Assembly: GCF_006715055.1 (NCBI RefSeq)
Contig: NZ_VFMN01000001.1
Coordinates: 3,968,001 to 4,032,000, forward strand
Reading direction: 5' to 3'
Source: Lapillicoccus jejuensis
GTDB taxonomy: Bacteria; Actinomycetota; Actinomycetes; Actinomycetales; Dermatophilaceae
Length of the DNA stretch: 64,000 nt
A program made the translations under genes and the position numbers. The notes under the pieces are model-generated. The model ran no database searches. It had not been told where the DNA came from and saw nothing but the letters and a program-made list of their open reading frames with translations. Positions 62,155 through 64,000 of this stretch are shown piece by piece; position 1 is the stretch's first letter; each line of letters begins with the position of its first letter.

Positions 62155-62568
62155 TCAGAACGCGAGGATCTGGGCCCGGCGACGGACCTCCGTCTTGAAC
62201 CCCGCCTCCAGCGCGTCCATCGGCGCACCGTCCACCGACAGCGCGTCGTCGGGCGTGAACAGCCAGCGGATGACCTCGAGGTCGTTCATCCCGCCGTCCG
62301 CGAGCAGGGTGAAGGTGCCGCGCAGCTCGGGTCGCGGTCCCTCGTCGCCGACGAACCGGGCGGGGATCGAGGCGACGCCGCGCTCGCCGAAGCGCAGCGT
62401 CAGCAGCTCGCGGTCGGCCACCCACTGGCGCACCCGCGAGAGCGGCACGCCGCAGCGCTCGGCGACGTCGGGGACGGTCGTCCACGCGCCCACGAGGTCG
62501 ACGACCTCTTGCACCTCGGACGGGTCGGGCGGCGGCGGGGCGGCGGACGGGCGGGACGGAGGGACCAC
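62155..62568 (-). CDS. Rv2175c-family DNA-binding protein
   Basis: The 137-residue protein has a winged-helix N-terminal part (TTVPDVAERCGVPLSRVRQWVADRELL, about 25-50) and the Rv2175c C-terminal domain (FTLLADGGMNDLEVIRWLFTPDDAL, about 80-105). M. tuberculosis Rv2175c binds DNA and is phosphorylated by PknL, whose orthologue starts at 63809. GTG at 62568 is chosen because TACGCT lies seven bases upstream, giving a leaderless mRNA; the N-terminal low-complexity segment then has about 15 residues, which can carry the phosphorylated Thr in mycobacteria but here lacks an obvious one. Confidence 0.88.
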   Translation of the reverse strand: MVPPSRPSAAPPPPDPSEVQEVVDLVGAWTTVPDVAERCGVPLSRVRQWVADRELLTLRFGERGVASIPARFVGDEGPRPELRGTFTLLADGGMNDLEVIRWLFTPDDALSVDGAPMDALEAGFKTEVRRRAQILAF

Positions 62569-62575
62569 GCACGAC

Positions 62576-62581
62576 AGCGTA
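62576..62581 (-). promoter_or_regulatory. -10 element of the Rv2175c-lycopene cyclase operon
   Basis: TACGCT on the minus strand, seven bases before the GTG at 62568; leaderless geometry. Confidence 0.5.
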
Positions 62582-62635
62582 GGCCGTGGCCCCATCCCGT
62601 CCCGCGCTCGCCTCGCCACCTCCGCGCGGTTCTCG

Positions 62636-62641
62636 GTATGG
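62636..62641 (+). promoter_or_regulatory. -10 element of the LysM lytic transglycosylase gene
   Basis: TATGGT predicts a start near 62648 and a leader of about 75 bases ending in AAGGA before the GTG. Confidence 0.45.
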
Positions 62642-62722
62642 TCGACGGCGGCCCATCCGTCACACCAGCCCCGCCCGCCCCATCCGTCACCCCTCGATCG
62701 CCCCCGACCCGAAGGACCCCGC

Positions 62723-63685
62723 GTGGCCCCCGCCCTCCCCGCCCAGCCGCCCTCCGCCGTCGCGGCCGTCACCAGCGTCGCGAGCGCCGTCCCGTCCGCC
62801 GTCCCCACCGGCTGGCAGCAGTACACCGTCCGCTCGGGCGACACGCTCTGGGACATCGCCCGCCGCGCGCACACGACGACCAGCGCGGTCGTCACGGCCA
62901 ACCGGCTGCCGGCCGGCGGTCGCCTGCTCCAGCCCGGCCAGGTCGTCCTCGTCCCCACCGCCGCCGGCCCGGTCGTGGCCCGCCCCGCCGCGCCCGCGGC
63001 GTCACCGAGCCCCGCGCCGGCGACCACGCCCGCCACCACGACGACGTACGTCGTCCGCCCGGGCGACACGCTCTCGACGATCGCGACCCACCTCGGTGTC
63101 AGCCAGGCGTCGCTGGCCAAGGCGAACGGCCTGCGGGCGCCGTACCTGCTCGTCACCGGGCGCACCCTCACCGTCGTGCGCGCGGTGTCCGCCGCGCCGG
63201 TCCCCGGGCCGACGAGCCTGGCCGGGCGCACCTACCCCGCCGACACCGTCGCGGCCGCCGACCGCTCGCGCGGCCTGCTGGCCGCCGCCCCGGCCCCCAG
63301 CCGCACGCAGGTGCGGGCGATCATCGAGGCCACGGCCCGCCAGTACGGCGTCGACCCGCGCCTGGCCCTCGCCGTCGGCTACCTCGAGTCGGGGTGGAAC
63401 CAGCGGATGGTCTCCCCCGCCAACGCCGTCGGCGCGATGCAGGTCATCCCCGACGCCGGCCAGTGGGCCTCGCAGCTCGCGGGGCGCCCCCTGAACCTGC
63501 TCGACGCGCACGACAACGCGGTCGCCGGGGTCGTCATCCTGCGCGCGCTCACGCGCTCGGCCGACTCGCTCGACCAGGCCGTGGCCGGGTACTACCAGGG
63601 GCTGGCCTCGGTGCGCGCCCACGGGATGTACGACGACACGAAGGCCTACGTCGCGCACGTCACGGCCCTCATGCCCCGCGTCTGA
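62723..63685 (+). CDS. LysM-domain lytic transglycosylase
   Basis: The 320-residue protein has two LysM peptidoglycan-binding domains (about 33-77, YTVRSGDTLWDIARRAHTTT; about 99-143, YVVRPGDTLSTIATHLGVS) and a C-terminal soluble lytic transglycosylase domain (about 195-315) with catalytic Glu in VGYLESGWNQ and the SLT motif NAVGAMQVIP. It cleaves peptidoglycan outside the cell. The N-terminus from GTG 62723 is Ala/Pro/Val-rich but is a poor signal peptide with no basic start, so the true start or secretion route is uncertain. AAGGA is seven bases upstream. Confidence 0.88.
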   Translation: MAPALPAQPPSAVAAVTSVASAVPSAVPTGWQQYTVRSGDTLWDIARRAHTTTSAVVTANRLPAGGRLLQPGQVVLVPTAAGPVVARPAAPAASPSPAPATTPATTTTYVVRPGDTLSTIATHLGVSQASLAKANGLRAPYLLVTGRTLTVVRAVSAAPVPGPTSLAGRTYPADTVAAADRSRGLLAAAPAPSRTQVRAIIEATARQYGVDPRLALAVGYLESGWNQRMVSPANAVGAMQVIPDAGQWASQLAGRPLNLLDAHDNAVAGVVILRALTRSADSLDQAVAGYYQGLASVRAHGMYDDTKAYVAHVTALMPRV

Positions 63686-63723
63686 CCGATCCCGTCCCCT
63701 CCCGGCGTGACCGACGGGGGCGG

Positions 63724-63758
63724 GCGATCCCTGTGACGCGTGTGACGCGTGGGATCGC
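63724..63758 (+). terminator. Hairpin with nested ACGCGT repeats
   Basis: GCGATCCC (63724-63731) pairs with GGGATCGC (63751-63758); the interior holds ACGCGT-GTG-ACGCGT, which can pair as an inner stem. It lies 38 bases after the transglycosylase stop and before the kinase promoter. Confidence 0.55.
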
Positions 63759-63795
63759 TGGGGCCAGCCTGCACGGGATCCCCGGCCGGCCCGCC

Positions 63796-63801
63796 TAGAC
63801 T
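63796..63801 (+). promoter_or_regulatory. -10 element of the kinase gene
   Basis: TAGACT, seven bases before the ATG at 63809; leaderless geometry. Confidence 0.5.
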
Positions 63802-63808
63802 CGCCCCC

Positions 63809-64000
63809 ATGTCGACGGGCACCTGGCCGGGCGTGCAGCCGGTCGTCGGGCGTCTGCTCGACGGCCGCTACCGCGTGCTCGAGCACCTCGCCGACGGCGG
63901 GATGGCCTCGGTCTGGCTCGCCGTCGACGAGCGCCTCGACCGCGAGGTCGCGGTCAAGCTGCCCCGTCGCGACCTCGTCTCCGACCCGACGTTCGCCAGC
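63809..64000 (+). CDS. Ser/Thr protein kinase, PknL-like (N-terminal 64 residues)
   Basis: The reading frame is open to the window edge. The visible part is the kinase N-lobe: LLDGRYRVLEHLADGGMASVW (Gly-rich loop with its preceding strand; landmark) and VAVKLPRRD, whose Lys binds ATP. The degenerate loop GDGG-type (ADGGMASVW) is usual for actinobacterial PknB/PknL kinases. Linkage with the Rv2175c homologue, the polyprenyl synthase and metF matches the M. tuberculosis pknL (Rv2176) locus, so PknL is the best assignment. Any PASTA domains would lie beyond the window. Confidence 0.85.
   Translation, partial: MSTGTWPGVQPVVGRLLDGRYRVLEHLADGGMASVWLAVDERLDREVAVKLPRRDLVSDPTFAS

Overview
This window is very GC-rich (roughly 73%), densely packed DNA with GTG/ATG starts, Gly/Ala/Arg-rich proteins and many actinobacterial DUF families (DUF3159, DUF3710, DUF4193, DUF3040, DUF5998, DUF6504, SepH). 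Gene content and order point to a high-GC Actinomycetota chromosome, probably Micrococcales and plausibly Intrasporangiaceae-like; the family-level guess is inference. I see no rRNA, tRNA, CRISPR array, insertion sequence or prophage genes.

Layout. (1) 1-9.3 kb is a catabolic, accessory-looking region: a truncated gene at the edge, a 3-hydroxybutyrate dehydrogenase, an aldehyde dehydrogenase, an AraC regulator, a CaiB-type CoA-transferase overlapping an HMG-CoA-lyase-type gene, an SCO6745-type protein, and a zinc alcohol dehydrogenase coupled to a DinB-fold protein. (2) 9.4-17.7 kb holds dxs, a secreted C39-like peptidase, aconitase with a palindromic operator, and a TrmA/RlmD-type RNA methyltransferase. 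(3) 17.7-28.3 kb closely follows the Mycobacterium tuberculosis Rv2689c-Rv2701c neighbourhood: APC-type permease, two TrkA (CeoB/CeoC) proteins, DUF3159, OB-fold protein, DUF3710, dut, DUF4193, inositol monophosphatase; then ferrochelatase and SepH. (4) 28.3-39.1 kb has thymidine kinase, a nucleotide pyrophosphatase-like enzyme, a glycosyltransferase/DUF2304 pair, a GNAT-acyl-CoA synthetase fusion, a nitroreductase, topoisomerase IV subunit A and a sucrase/ferredoxin-like protein. (5) 39.2-47.7 kb has an aldo/keto reductase, a tightly overlapping MoxR-DUF58-VWA-VWA-TPR operon, and topoisomerase IV subunit B. (6) 48-58.2 kb ends in a co-directional run DUF6504-HEPN-dnaE2-methyltransferase-dinB behind a perfect LexA (SOS) box. 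(7) 58.2-64 kb has a YbaK deacylase, metF, a polyprenyl synthase, a two-subunit lycopene cyclase, Rv2175c, a LysM lytic transglycosylase and the start of a PknL-type kinase.

Themes. At least eleven genes show a TANNNT -10 hexamer 6-8 bases before an RTG start, the signature of leaderless transcripts. Two convergent gene pairs are separated by long perfect inverted repeats of unrelated sequence (50 bp with a 43-bp tandem array; 2 x 25 bp). Several genes carry in-frame short tandem repeats, and DnaE2 is unusually large (1701 aa). The most promising candidate system is the SOS-controlled cassette: a HEPN protein with an RX4H motif, DUF6504, an enlarged error-prone polymerase and DinB, without ImuB.
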